DNA of 64,000 bases from Selaginella moellendorffii (Eukaryota; Streptophyta; Lycopodiopsida; Selaginellales; Selaginellaceae): contig NW_003314300.1 in assembly GCF_000143415.4 (NCBI RefSeq), forward strand, positions 1,100,230 through 1,164,229. Direction: 5' to 3'. Both the position numbers and the translations under genes were made by a program. Within the stretch, counting starts at the first letter, position 1. The number at the start of each line of letters is the position of its first letter. Shown in pieces: positions 1 to 11,773 of the stretch. The notes beneath the pieces were generated by a model. That model saw only the letters and a list, made by a program, of their open reading frames with translations. It made no database searches and was not told the DNA's origin.

Positions 1-33
1 GTAAATGGCATGAGGGCACACGCCATTATAAGC

Positions 34-361
34 CTAAGTGCTAGTGGACACCTCCTTTTTGGTACTCTCAGCGGTACTATCATCCTTCTCCAGGTCAGTT
101 GTTTTGCTTTGGATTGTTGTCTTTGACGTTACTGGGGCGTTCTTGATAGTTGTTAATGTTGCCGTTTGTTCAGAAAAATGATCACCTGGAGTATAGTACG
201 GGGAGTTTGGAAGACTTATATATTCTACATCTTCACCTATCTCCTTCTCCGTCTCCTTTTTTGCCTCACTTACAGATTTTGTGCTTGCCATGAGAACGCT
301 CTTCACCCTAAAATATGGAGTTCGTTGTGTTATAAAAGGAAACCAACACACACGCTGCAAG
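34..361 (-). CDS. Possible coding exon, Ser/Thr/Glu/Lys-rich, function unknown
   Basis: An open frame on the minus strand follows a good acceptor (CCCTTGCAG near 361). It encodes a hydrophilic stretch of about 100 residues rich in Ser, Thr, Glu and Lys, with no recognised domain. It either ends at a TAG near 34-36 or leaves through a donor-like GAG/GTGTCC just before. The next minus-strand gene upstream is the DUF7869-like gene at 8.75-11.56 kb. This piece may be a downstream exon of that gene, now separated from it by the 7.7-kb retrotransposon, but nothing in the sequence proves the link. Palindromic repeat copies flank the exon on both sides. Confidence 0.3.
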
Positions 362-534
362 GGAATGATGGTACATAAAGCACGTAAGCCCATAATATGG
401 GTTTATGTGCCATTAATATGGGCCACACGCCATATTATTAGATTTATGCACGTGTGATTGGTAAATGCATATGTCACATCATCTTTGTTTTACCTCACAC
501 ACTATATCAAGCCTAATGAACCATATCACATGTG

Positions 535-539
535 CGCAC
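535..539. repeat. Target-site duplication, left copy (CGCAC)
   Basis: CGCAC lies directly before the LTR start at 540 and recurs directly after the other LTR at 8264-8268. A 5-bp duplication is what LTR retrotransposon integrases make, and it shows that the two ends belong to one insertion. Confidence 0.9.
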
Positions 540-2311
540 TGTAAGCGACTAATTTTTCCAGTCTACTTTAGTCACTTAACCACACCTCCGACCACTTGGA
601 GGAGTCTCATTCACAACCTCCATAAGTCCAACTCAGGACTTGGGGCTTGCTAGCCCCGAGAATGGCATCCATGCCACTCAACCTTAGCACTTGGTCCAAG
701 TGCTCCACGTGTCCGATCCCATGATTGACACCCCAAAGTACCACCGACGTATCGGCCCGTTACGCTAAGGCCATGCCCAATTACCTTGGTCACACTGGTG
801 GTCCAACACCACCTGCATTCCAATCCTGTCTCTCAAAGACTGGGTCATTCGTCCATGAGGGATCATCCCAGATCCACTCTTTAACATCCTTAAGATGCCT
901 ACAGACATGGGGAATAGCCTTCCCCAATATCTCTGTTCCGGTCCCCACCAAGTCCCTTTCTGTCCTTGGCTGTGTTCGCCAACACTGCCACTGGATCAAG
1001 GCCCACTGGCCCGACCACTAAGTCCCACTATCCTCGAGGACTTCCTCACTGTGTGACTGTGTCCTTGGTCACCCCACCAGAGGGCTACCCCTCTTCCTTT
1101 TCACAGTCTGGGACTTTGGGACACCATTTCGGAACACCGTGGCCTTACGCGAGCCACTTGGGTACTCTCCCCACCTTTCGCCTTTAGGTGCTCTAGCCAT
1201 GGGCTTAGAGCGAGGTTCCGTTGAGCCACACCTGGTATCCAAGTAGGTAGTGCCACCCACACTTGGACTGGGAGCATCGGCCAGTCGATCTCCCGGGGGA
1301 ACTAGAGCCGGCTCTTGAACACTTCACCAAGCTACCCCGCTTGTCGGTCCGTGTTCACTCTAGTTTTGGACTTCCCAATGGGCAGCTCATCACCCAACAC
1401 TGGGTCCAGCCTTCCTAGGCCAAACTGGCCTTTCCTGGCCAAACTGGCTCCACTACAGTCCTCCCCCTACTATACTTTTGGAGCTCACCAAACCCCCCAG
1501 GGTCTGGGAGACGAACGCTTTGGGCTTTCACCCTCTCAGGCTCCGGACTCGGACTCGGACTCGGACTCGGACTCGGACTCGGACTCGGACTCGGACTTGG
1601 GCTCGGCCTCAGTCTCAGTCTCGGTCCTGATCTTGGTCTCGGTCTCGGTCTCGGTCCCGGTCTCGGTCTCGGTCCCGGTCTCGGTCTTGGTCCCGGTCTC
1701 GACTTTGGACTCCATCTCGGGTCCATCTCGGACTCCAACTCGGACTCCATCTCGGACTCCATCTCGGGTCCATCTCGGGTCCATCTTGGACTCCATCTCG
1801 GACTCCACCTCGGACTCCGTCTCGGTTCCACCTCGGACTCCGTCTCGTGTCCATCTCAGGTCCCATCTCGGGTCCATCTCGGGTCCATCTCGGACTCCAT
1901 TTCGGGTCCATCTCGGGTCCACCTCGGACTCCACCTCGGACTCCACCTCAGACTCTATCTCGGGTCCATCTCGGGTCCACCTCGGACTCCACCTCGGACT
2001 CCATCTCGGACTCCATCTCGGACTCCATCTCGGACTCCAACTCGGACTCCACTTCAGACTCCAACTCGGGTTCATCTCGAACACTTCCACGTGTCATGTG
2101 TTGGTCCCTTTGGGTCCCTTTTTGGAGCCTCGCTTATTGCTTGCTTCGTGCTCGTTCCTCGAACACTTTGTTGGGAGTTCCACTCCCGCTCAACCTTTCA
2201 AGTCGGAGCTTTTAGTCCAAATGTTTTACGCTCGTTTGGCTTTCGCTTCGGCCACTACCACGTGGCACCCCTCCAGCTCCACTCTGGGGCATAGGGACTT
2301 TGTGTCTCACA
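540..2311 (-). repeat. LTR (3' LTR of the minus-strand element)
   Basis: This 1772-bp copy has TG...CA ends. It carries the polypurine tract on its inner side, so it is the 3' LTR of the minus-strand element. It is about 70 bp shorter than its partner, almost all of which is explained by the internal CTCGGA-type tandem array. In the ~1 kb before the array I counted about seven differences from the other LTR, all C/T or A/G transitions. Confidence 0.9.
1543..2080. repeat. Tandem hexamer/dodecamer array inside LTR
   Basis: Repeats of CTCGGA, then TCTCGG and 12-mers of the CCATCTCGGACT/GGGT type, run for about 540 bp. Both strands stay open by chance, giving Asp-Ser, Arg-Trp-Ser-Pro or Leu-Gly runs. 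These are periodicity artefacts, not proteins. The array varies in length between the two LTRs. Confidence 0.9.
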
Positions 2312-2324
2312 ACTCCACCACCCA
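2312..2324 (-). other. Polypurine tract of the retrotransposon
   Basis: The minus strand reads TGGGTGGTGGAGT directly before the LTR that starts TGTGAGAC. It is purine-rich in the position expected for the plus-strand primer. The three T residues make it imperfect. Confidence 0.6.
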
Positions 2325-5300
2325 TAGACGAAGTTCGATGTCCTCATCGAACGGTAAACCATTTTATAAAGTAACACCCACATGTGTTACCATTTCCATC
2401 CTTGGCACCTAGCCAATATTTGTCAAGGGTTTGACATTGAAGGCTCCCCATGCCTTTTGCATATTCCTCAATGGTTTGACACCAAAGGCTCACAAGGCCT
2501 TGCCCATCCTCTAAGGAGGGTAGTCTCTCCAACTTAGAGACTGATTGGACCACATGTAGTGGTTCTCTCCTTTTATTGGTTTGGTTCCCGCTAAACCTTT
2601 TAGAGACCCTTCTCTAAGTCAATCCCACTACTTCTTCTAGAGTAGTCTCAATTTCCATCTATTGAATGTTTTGCACCTTGAAACCTTTACCCTTTTGACT
2701 TTTGGAAGTCAATTTCCTAGGTGTCTCCAACACCTTGCATTGCACCGATTGTGCAACTCCACTTCCCCATCCTAGGAAGTTCATTACTTGAGGGCACCAT
2801 CATCCTCTCTTCTATTTCGTGCCACCTTGGGCACTAAGTTCCATTTATCATACTTTGTGCTAGGGCTGTCCATGGCCCTATCATTTGGCTACCTTACCAC
2901 TCCCTCCCTTGGAGCTTCCACTTTTGCCAAATCGGAGCAATTCGGAATCCATCCTTGGAAACACACTTCCTTTCCCGCAATTTGTTAGCGTCCAACACAT
3001 TAGTGTTCCTCGCCTAACTTTGCCACTTGGATTCCTTCCAAGGGATTCCACGGCCCTATCCTGGCCACTCATCTTTTGCTCCTATCTGTTGATTGTTGCA
3101 CCCAGCAACACCGAATGTCTACCTCCCTCCTTGAGGTATTCTTTTGATTCCATAGCAAAAGCTTTGCTTTGCCAAGACTAGGGTGTTCACCCCTAGTAAG
3201 TCTCTTTAGCACCTTCTGCTGTGGGCTCTATCCATGGCCCAACTTGTGACCCTCCCATGGGTCTCTTATAGAGACTACTTTCCTTGCTCACGCTATGCCA
3301 TCGCAATGACATAGCTTACTTCCCTAAGGTGCTTTTCCCACTTGGTCACCTTGACCAAGCCACACCATCATCAATAGTTCAAATCAACACTTTGAACTAG
3401 GAACCTTATTCCTTAACCCAAACAAAGACCTTGTCCTTATTTAGCTACAAGATCACCTAGTGATCTCACGTCGGCACCTTAACAGGTTTGCCAATAGGTA
3501 CTAGGTCTTCTAGACCTTCAAATTGTTGACTATAACCCCGGGGGCATCCCCCACACTTGGCGGTGCACCCAAGCCAGCCCTTATGGCCAAGGGTTCATAG
3601 CAACTGAGATTAGGTGTCCCCATCTCACTCACCACGTCCTTGGTGCCACTTGCACCAAAGCGTTCAAGTTAGATATGCCGAGCTTTCACACTAAGCAATC
3701 TAACCGTGCATCACGACTCCGAGGCATCCCTCGCTTGGCCGTGTGCCCAAACCAGTCTCCCCACTGAGAGTCCATGACCACCAAAATATGAGTGTCCTCA
3801 TATTCCAAACCATCACCACGCCCTAGTGATTTGGGACTCGAACCCAAGCATTAGAGGGTCGGGACTCGAACCCAACCTCCGTATATGCATCTACGGACGG
3901 CATCACACCGGATGCCTGGCGTGACTCCCCACGCCGGTGCACCAACTTATATTTAAAGCGCGCTATAGATCACAGCTTAGGAACCTAGTTCCTCCCCACT
4001 GCCAAGTCTTCTCACTTGACAAGCCTGTGATCATGCATGGACTCCTCCATGCTTGGCCCTATGGCCCACCCTTTTTTGAAGTTATCACCTTCAACTAGGG
4101 TATTTGTTCCCTTGACTTGCCAATCTCGCTTTGGCAAGTCCTTCGACCACTGTAACATGGTTCCTACACAAGCGTGAAAGCCCTTGATCATCGACTTTCA
4201 TTCAAAGCCTTCTCTTTGAACACTCGGGAACTACTTCCCTAACCTTGATAGCCTTGCCTCATGACAAGCTTCAAGACCACGCTTCTACTGCGCCACTCTG
4301 ATTTCGCGCGTTCCTTGAACCATTTACGCTTGGCCTTTTTAGGTACTAAACTACCTAGAATCCTCTTTGGGAACCTTGAAGGAACTTTGTCCCTTAGCTT
4401 GCTAAGGCCCCCCTTTTTGCAAGCTTTCCAATTACCATATAGTCTAACATGGACAATTCCATATTTTAGACTCTCCATGGCATCATGGTTGCTAGCAACA
4501 ACACCCTCGAGCCCCCACTTGATTCTCCACTCCCAGCTAGCATAACCAACCTTGGTTATGCCCTTCAATTCCTATGGTTCGGTTCTATCCCCTTACTTCT
4601 TGCTTTTGGCTTCACACCTTTCCTTCGGTCATTCTCCTCCAGACCAGAAGGATAGCCTTTGCACTTTCTATCATGCCTTAGCAAGTATTCTTAGGGATGA
4701 ACCTACCCGATAGCCTAGGGAGTGGTTCCTCAATCCAGGTATGCTCACCCTATAATCCCACACACCGAGATTACGTTGTTGCTTACGGGCCTTTGCATGC
4801 CCATCGCTAGCTTTGCCAAAATTCCATTTTTGGCTTTGTCCAATTTAAGTAGACAGTCTTCTCCTATCTCGCCACCTTGGACATTTGGATAGCACCTACT
4901 ATCCATTGTTCGCTAGGGACTTAGTCCCTTGGGCCTTATCTACTGCCCTCACGACATCAAACACCACCTCTTGGTGTTCTAGAGTGTTCGGGTGTCCCAA
5001 TGACGGCTTCCTTGACAATGAGTATTTCCTTTTATGACATTGACTTACTATATCGCAACATAAGCAACTCATCCCCCATAAGGGTATATCCAACTTTCCT
5101 ATGCCATTAAGAAGGCTTGGGTAGCTACCTTCTTCCCGTTTAACCAATTATTTGGCACCTCTTATTTAGTTGCCTCGTAGTTGTCAAGTTCTACAACTCA
5201 TTGCTGGTGCTTCCACACCTCCATCATTATCTGGGTCACCACACTCCAACTGCATGCTCTGCAGCTTAGGCTATGTCATTCCTATTTCTATTGGGATTCC

Positions 5301-6406
5301 TTTGGCAAAGGGTTCTCATGAACCCACCAACATAGCCTCAAGGTATCACACCTTGGCACATGTGGTGTCTCCACACCATCGGCTCCACGAGCCTACCTCT
5401 ATGACACTTCTTCTTTGTGTCTAAGTCTTTGCCAAGACCAATATCACGCTTTCTCATGCCAACCATCTGTTAGCACTGCATCATAGAGGTCACACACAAC
5501 TTTGTGTCAAAGTTGTTTTCTTTTTGGGAACACCTTTTCCACGACTTTAGCATGGCACATTTTGCCATCGATGAGATACCCTTTGCTCTCATCCTTGGAT
5601 CCTATGATCCCCCCCTATCCTTTGTGGGGTACAACACACCTCAGTCCAAATGCTTCCATCGGTCCTTTTAGGACTATCCCTTGACTCTACTTGAGTCATC
5701 CAGCAGTTTTGGACTTGGTTAATCCACAGACCCGTAAGGTCCTACTTGTGAGGCACTAGCTCACTAGAATACACTTCTTGCATTCTTGTCCTACTCAAAA
5801 GGATTATTTTCACAAGTGTTACTCTGACACTTGATTTTGTTCTCTGGGGGCAACCTTTGCCCCTTAGGACCACTTGTCCATGCGATGAGAATACCAACTC
5901 ATCTCTAAGTACAACCCCCAACTCCTTGGGTTGTTCCAGCATTTATTAAAGGTAGCCCTGGCTACCATTTCAAGGACTTGAGTCCTCTTCCGTATTTGAC
6001 CTCCCACGGTCATTACCTTTGGTCTCACATTCATGAGCACCATCCTCAACTATATGAGGACAATTTTGTGACTCCTTTATTGTTTTGGAGTCTACATCTT
6101 TCTCGTGATCCCAACTATAGTTGTTTATCACAACTACGTTAGCCCGTTTGCTGCGTCAAACGCTCATTTGGATCACCTCCTCAGCTCTCTGAGGAGACCT
6201 TATACTGTTCCCAAGATCCCAAAGTCGTTCCATTATTGGCCCTTTTCTATCCACCACATTGTGCCCAAGCTCACGCATGAACTTGAGTGGAGAGCCATGT
6301 CCTCTCAACATGCTACTCCTCAAGGATAGGCCCACTCCTAGGACCTTCCGATGCCAACATCAATGGTGATATACTTGAGCACCAATAAAAGGCGGACTAA
6401 GGAACA

Positions 6407-6418
6407 GCTCCGATACCA
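6407..6418 (-). other. Primer-binding site, initiator tRNA-Met type
   Basis: The minus strand reads TGGTATCGGAGC, three bases from the LTR boundary at 6422. The usual plant site for initiator tRNA-Met is TGGTATCAGAGC, so there is one A-to-G difference. This fixes the element's orientation. Confidence 0.85.
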
Positions 6419-6421
6419 AAT

Positions 6422-8263
6422 TGTAAGCGACTAATTTTTCCAGTCTACTTTAGTCACTTAACCACACCTCCGACCACTTGGAGGAGTCTCATTCACAACC
6501 TCCATAAGTCCAACTCAGGACTTGGGGCTTGCTAGCCCCGAGAATGGCATCCATGCCACTCAACCTTAGCACTTGGTCCAAGTGCTCCACGTGTCCGATC
6601 CCATGATTGACACCCCAAAGTACCACCGACGTATCGGCCCGTTACGCTAAGGCCATGCCTAATTACCTTGGTCACACTGGTGGTCCAACACCACCTGCAT
6701 TCCAATCCTGTCTCTCAAAGACTGGGTCATTCGTCCATGAGGGATCATCCCAGATCCACTCTTTAACATCCTTAAGATGCCTACAGACATGGGGAATAGC
6801 CTTCCCCAATATCTCTGTTCCGGTCCCCACCAAGTCCCTTTCTGTCCTTGGCTGTGTTCGCCAACACTGCCACTGGATCAAGGCCCACTGGCCCGACCAC
6901 TAAGTCCCACTATCCTCGAGGACTTCCTCACTGTGTGACTGTGTCCTTGGTCACCCCACCAGAGGGCTACCCCTCTTCCTTTTCACAGTCTGGGACTTTG
7001 GGACACCATTTCGGAACACCGTGGCCTTACGCGAGCCACTTGGGTACTCTCCCCACCTTTCGCCTTTAGGTGCTCTAGCCATGGGCTTAGAGCGAGGTTC
7101 CGTTGAGCCACGCCTGGTATCCAAGTAGGTAGTGCCACCCACACTTGGACTGGGAGCATCGGCCAGTCGATCTCCCGGGGGAACTAGAGCCGGCTCTTGA
7201 ACACTTCACCAAGCTACCCTGCTTGTCGGTCCGTGTTCACTCTAGTTTTGGACTTCCCAGTGGGCAGCTCATCACCCAACACTGGGTCCGGCCTTCCTAG
7301 GCCAAATTGGCCTTTCCTGGCCAAACTGGCTCCACTACAGTCCTCCCCCTACTATACTTTTGGAGCTCACCAAACCCCCTAGGGTCTGGGAGACGAACGC
7401 TTTGGGCTTTCACCCTCTCAGGCTCCGGACTCGGACTCGGACTCGGACTCGGACTCGGACTCGGACTCGGACTCGGATTCGGACTCGGACTCAGACTTGG
7501 GCTCAGCCTCGGTCTCGGTCTCGGTCCTGATCTTGGTCTTGGTCTCGTTCTCGGTCCCGGTCTCGGTCTTGGTCCCAGTCTCGACTTTGGACTCCATCTC
7601 GGGTCCATCTCGGACTCCAACTCAGACTCCATCTCAGACTCCATCTCGGGTCCATCTCGGGTCCATCTTGGACTCCATCTCGGACTCCACCTCGGACTCC
7701 GTCTCGTGTCCATCTCAGGTCCCATCTCGGGTCCATCTCGGGTCCATCTTAGGTCCATCTTGGACTCCATCTCGGACTCCAGCTCGGGTCCATCTCGGAC
7801 TCGATCTCGGACTCCATTTCGGGTCCATCTCGGGTCCACCTCGGACTCCACCTTGGACTCCATCTCGGGTCCATCTCGGGTCCACCTCGGACTCCACCTC
7901 GGACTCCACCTCGGACTCCATCTCGGGTCCACCTCGGACTCCACCTCGGACTCCACCTCGGACTCCATCTCGGACTCCATCTCGGACTCCAACTCGGACT
8001 CCACTTCGGACTCCAACTCGGGTCCATCTCGGACACTTCCATGTGTCATGTGTTGGTCCCTTTGGGTCCCTTTTTGGAGCCTCGCTTATTGCTCGCTTCG
8101 TGCTCGTTCCTCGAACACTTTGTTGGGAGTTCCACTCCCGCTCAAACTTTCAAGTCGGAGCTTTTAGTCTAAACGTTTTATGCTCGTTTGGCTTTCGCTT
8201 CGGCCACTACCACGTGGCACCCCTCCATCTCCACTCTGGGGCCTAGGGACTTTGTGTCTCACA
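6422..8263 (-). repeat. LTR (5' LTR of the minus-strand element)
   Basis: This 1842-bp copy is followed outside by the right CGCAC duplication (8264-8268). The primer-binding site abuts its inner end, so transcription of the element would start within this copy and run toward lower coordinates. A TATA box was not identified with confidence. Confidence 0.9.
7423..8032. repeat. Tandem hexamer/dodecamer array inside LTR
   Basis: This is the counterpart of the array in the other LTR, about 70 bp longer, with the same CTCGGA and CATCTCGGACTC-type units in a rearranged order. Its long open frames on both strands come from the repeat period. Confidence 0.9.
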
Positions 8264-8439
8264 CGCACATGCTATATATATGGAGAAGTATTATGCAAGG
8301 ATAGAAAAATTCAATGCATGATTGTGGAGAGCAATGGCATGAAGCCACATGCTAAATTACATTTTAGAGAAAGAATTAAAATAAAAACATGCAAACAGTA
8401 CTGAGTGGACCAAGACTTAGAAGTGCACAATTGAATGAG

Positions 8440-8750
8440 GTATTTCTAATAAATATTTCACTCACCTCATATAGGAATGGCTACCACTCTCAAATGGCGT
8501 ATCGCCTCATGCCATCACCTCGCAATTTGTTATAACAATCCGATGAATTCATATTCGGCTTGTTCACCTTGAACTTTAAGTAAGATTTGCTAGAACAACT
8601 AAGAATTTATACTTGTTATTTGTATCATCTCACCTAGGAATGGCGTAAGGCCACATGCCATCACGCCTCCTCTGATTCAGATTCAGATTGTTCACCTTGA
8701 AATAAAATACATTAGAAACTTAGTAAAGGAATATTAATGAATCTCACCTT
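8440..8750 (-). repeat. Duplicated exon-palindrome block at the 3' end of the DUF7869-like gene
   Basis: Read on the minus strand, two similar modules follow the gene's donor at about 8750. Each starts TTCAAGGTGAACAA, runs through a short GAA-rich exon-like piece, and then meets GTGATGGC, the start of a palindromic repeat copy (8639-8662 and 8493-8516). The intervening DNA is AT-rich and contains further donor-like GTGAG. The first module reads on in frame from the gene as Gly-Glu-Gln-Ser-Glu-Ser-Glu-Ser-Glu-Glu-Ala. The second has an early stop. The block looks like tandem duplication of an exon together with its palindrome-bearing intron. Confidence 0.5.
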
Positions 8751-11560
8751 GAACCCGGGTTATGAATGCTCTTGCTGCATCTCTTGCATGGTCTGGCAAG
8801 GTGATGGTGGCACTCTGCTTCCGCATCCAGCCATGCACAACATTATCCACCGATATGCTCATGCTGGGATCCCTTGGATTCAGCACCCATCTCTTTTCTA
8901 GGCAATCCTTCGTATATCCGGAACTTGGCTTGAACCACTCCACAGTTACATTGAAGGAGTTAGTTTCCGCGTCCTCCTCTGCATCAGTGATGCAGCGCCC
9001 CACCCATATCATTTGTTTTTTATTACTGGGTCTGACAAGCACGACCATTCCTTTGCAGACCTGTACTAGATTGAATCCTGAATCCGGCTTCTTGTTCCTC
9101 GGCCCACAATAGTGATCCTCAACATCGTTATCTGTCACTGCATTTCCAGAGGACATTGTTCCGCTACTATCTGGTGCTCTGGGTTCTGGCCAAAAGGACT
9201 CTTCCAATTCTTCATATACAACCGGCCCATTTTGGATAGCAGATATAATCTTCTCCCAGTATTCGATCAAAGGCTTGCACCTCTGAAAATAGGATTCTCC
9301 ACCAAACACCAACCCCCTCTTCCAGAAGGCAATATGCTGTCTAATCCCGGCCACTATACTTTCCTGGTCTTTGAGTCCATCTGGGTGCATCGGCCGTGGG
9401 GAACCTTGAGGAATCATAGGTTCCCTAGTTATGGGATCTCTCTTGAAGAGTTCAATGCCGTCCACTGGCAGCCACATTGTGTCCCATTCTCTCATCTTGT
9501 ACCTCATCACTAGAGCACCGTCACGCATGCTGAAATGAAACTGAAGAGGCTTGGAGTGGCCAATCAGCGTTTCGGATCCGTCCCTGATGTAGCCTCTTAC
9601 AAACCCCTTAAAGTCTGGAACCTCTGTCACAAGTGCAGCTTCAACAGTGCCTTTGATGCAATTTTGGAATTCATCGTAGAGTTGTGGGAGGGTGAGGACA
9701 TTGGATCGCTGGAGGGACTCTGCCAGGTGACTGAACATGGCATCGACATCTTCATGAGTGTGCCCAACCATGAGAAAGCCAAGTGTAACCGTTTCAAATA
9801 TGCCTTTGGCAACAAGCATCGCCAAGTACGCGAAGACGTACATGTTTTTGTTCTCACTGCTAGCATTGTTTGTTTGGAGCAGAAGATGGGGTGGAAGGCC
9901 ACATCGGCCGCAAGAACTTCCTTGAGATTTTGCTTCGTTTGGATGAGGCTGTGCATTCACCGGGCGACCAGCCTCGTCGGAATGGCATGAGGCCTCACGT
10001 GATAACCCTACAATCTGACGGCCAACATATTCACTGGGATGGCATGGGGCCCCACGCGATACTGCAAGCCTTTGCTCCTCTTCCAGCTGAACCCTGTATG
10101 GGGTTCGATCGACAAAGGCCTTATGCAAGGGTTGGCCGTTCAGCTCAGTCTGCGCACTTTGCAAAGACCTTAAGTGTTTTGCTAGGGACGCAATCATCAT
10201 GTTTGCACCCCCGCCACCCCATAGAGGTACAAAGAAGTTCCCATAGTTCTGGGCACCATGCCCATGAGCGATTATGCCAAACAGAGACACAGGCAGCTGC
10301 ATGGATGAAGAGATTGCCTTGGGGGCAGGATTGAGTTGAGGTAAGCACGTCTTTTTCTGGTCCATTTTGTCGTGGATGATGCAGAGGTAAGAGTCAGGTC
10401 TCTCCATGGAGAGAATCCTGTTATGATAATATGCAGTCCTGCAACTTCTCTGCTTGATGTTGTGGTCGAGCCGCCTTCTAACCAACGTCTCTCGCTCTTG
10501 AGCGCTGCAAGAATTCTTCGACAAAGCCATTTTGATAGCAGTGCACTCGTCACACTTTGAAAAGCTGGAGTACTTTCCTATACTCACATCCCTGAACCTG
10601 TTGCTCCACAATCTACTAAATCTAGATTGGCTCAGCTTCCTGTAGCCATTTACTCTGGAGTTCCCGATTCACATCTTCCAATATGGCCCCCTTGGTATAC
10701 ATGGAAGGGAGAACTCGTTGGGTGTCTCGAGTTCCATCTTCCAAGAGGCGGGTTTTATGTGGTTGCTGCTCGCTACATGTCTCGACAAACCTCTTGAAGA
10801 TTGCCTCTCCATATACAACATGACCCCTGGTTTTGTGCGTACCGTCGTTCCTATGGACTGCCTGTTGAACCCTTTGTTCCTCGAACTCAGTTTTGATTCT
10901 GTAGAATGTGGTTCGAGGGACTTCATAAATGATTCTCCATGCCTTCATGCAGACAAAACCCCTCTGGAAGACCATGCCCCCCACCTGATGTTCTGAAGCA
11001 TCAACAGATGACCATAATGCCTTATACACAAAATTGCGAGCTGCCTTCCAGGACAATCTCTTGTATCTTGCTCTCTCTTCTTCAATAGCATCCCAATCAG
11101 CATGTTGACAGCACCTCCTCTTGCAACAAGCAACTGTCGAGACCATTCGAACCTCCATCGCCATTTTCTGCTTTTTTGGTTCGTTGCTCAGATCCCTTTG
11201 GCTGCGCTTTAGGAAGGTGTACTTTCTTTTCCCATGAAGAGATGTTCTGTCATCAGTTGTAGTGGTGTTTGATTGTGAATCCTTCACATTCTCAAACACT
11301 AAGTGCCTCAATTTCCACCGCACAATGCTTCCAATAGTCAGACTGTTTTCTTCTGTGTCAACAACCTCTAAAATCGCAACTCCAATATCATCCCAGCCCA
11401 ATTCTTGATTAGCAACCGCATCTCTTGGATCGACAACTGTGGCTAAGCCCTCAGCTACCACCTCCCCCTCGGGGTTGTTTAGAAACACCTTTGCCTGAAT
11501 CCATGTAACACAGTTCTTAAGATCCACGGAGGGAACATGCGTCGCACTTGCGGAGGCCAT
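8750..11560 (-). CDS. DUF7869-like (transposase-like, GHTHED motif) protein, frameshifted
   Basis: Two consecutive minus-strand frames belong together. The first (ATG at 11560 to about 10630) has a Cys-rich segment and a Lys/Arg-rich helix-like part. The second (to the donor at about 8750) contains SKCDEC, an ENKN segment and VGHTHEDVDAMFS, the hallmark of DUF7869 proteins. These are common in early land plants and animals and often regarded as transposon-derived. The frames join smoothly at LSQSRFSRLW if one base is skipped near 10630, so the copy carries a +1 frameshift or a sequence error. Two palindromic repeats (9981-10003, 10038-10060) lie inside the second frame without stopping it, encoding SRGAPCHPS-like stretches upstream of the ENKN motif; they may be short introns or coding insertions. 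A domesticated gene or a transposon relic is equally possible. Confidence 0.6.
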
Positions 11561-11773
11561 TCTAAAAGTGCAGAAAAGAAGTTAAGACCATACAAAAAAT
11601 GATTGGAGAATGGCCTATATCATAAATTACCAAACAACCTCAATAGCATGAGGCCACATGCCATTATTCAAACATGCTCTTGACACCCACGTGAAATTTC
11701 GCATTCACAAAATTGGCATGAGCCCTCATGCCATTAATGGTACCACTCTCTTCCCACCATTCAAAATGTAAAC

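Larger units (their letters stand above)
540..8263 (-). mobile_element. Non-coding LTR retrotransposon with long LTRs (LARD-like)
   Basis: Two near-identical direct repeats (540-2311 and 6422-8263) start TGTAAGCG and end TCTCACA, and a CGCAC duplication flanks the whole. Beside the right LTR, at 6407-6418, the minus strand reads TGGTATCGGAGC. This is a primer-binding site complementary to the 3' end of initiator tRNA-Met apart from one base, so the element runs on the minus strand and its 5' LTR is 6422-8263. A purine-rich tract (2312-2324) adjoins the other LTR. The 4.1-kb interior has only short open frames and nothing I recognise as gag, protease, reverse transcriptase or integrase. Long LTRs with a large non-coding interior match the LARD class, which depends on enzymes from related elements. 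The LTRs are very alike, so insertion was recent. Confidence 0.9.

Noticed and set aside
661-680. A member of the palindrome family inside the LTR (TGGCATCCATGCCA)
   Set aside because: It lacks the GGCC-type centre and full-length arms, and is present in both LTRs as ordinary element sequence.
1543-2080. CRISPR-like array
   Set aside because: Units are contiguous hexamers and dodecamers with no unique spacers, in a plant retrotransposon LTR.
1315-2412. Long Ser-Asp repeat protein, and Trp-Ser-Pro-Arg repeat proteins on the other strand
   Set aside because: They are translations of the CTCGGA-type tandem array in the LTRs; all frames stay open because of the repeat period, and the same occurs in the other LTR.
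4239-5147. Possible gag or pol pieces in the retrotransposon interior
   Set aside because: Minus-strand frames of 82-109 residues show no zinc knuckle, protease, RT or integrase motif.
7307-8246. Leu-Gly and Ser-Asp repeat reading frames
   Set aside because: Same array artefact in the second LTR, length-variable and without a protein family.
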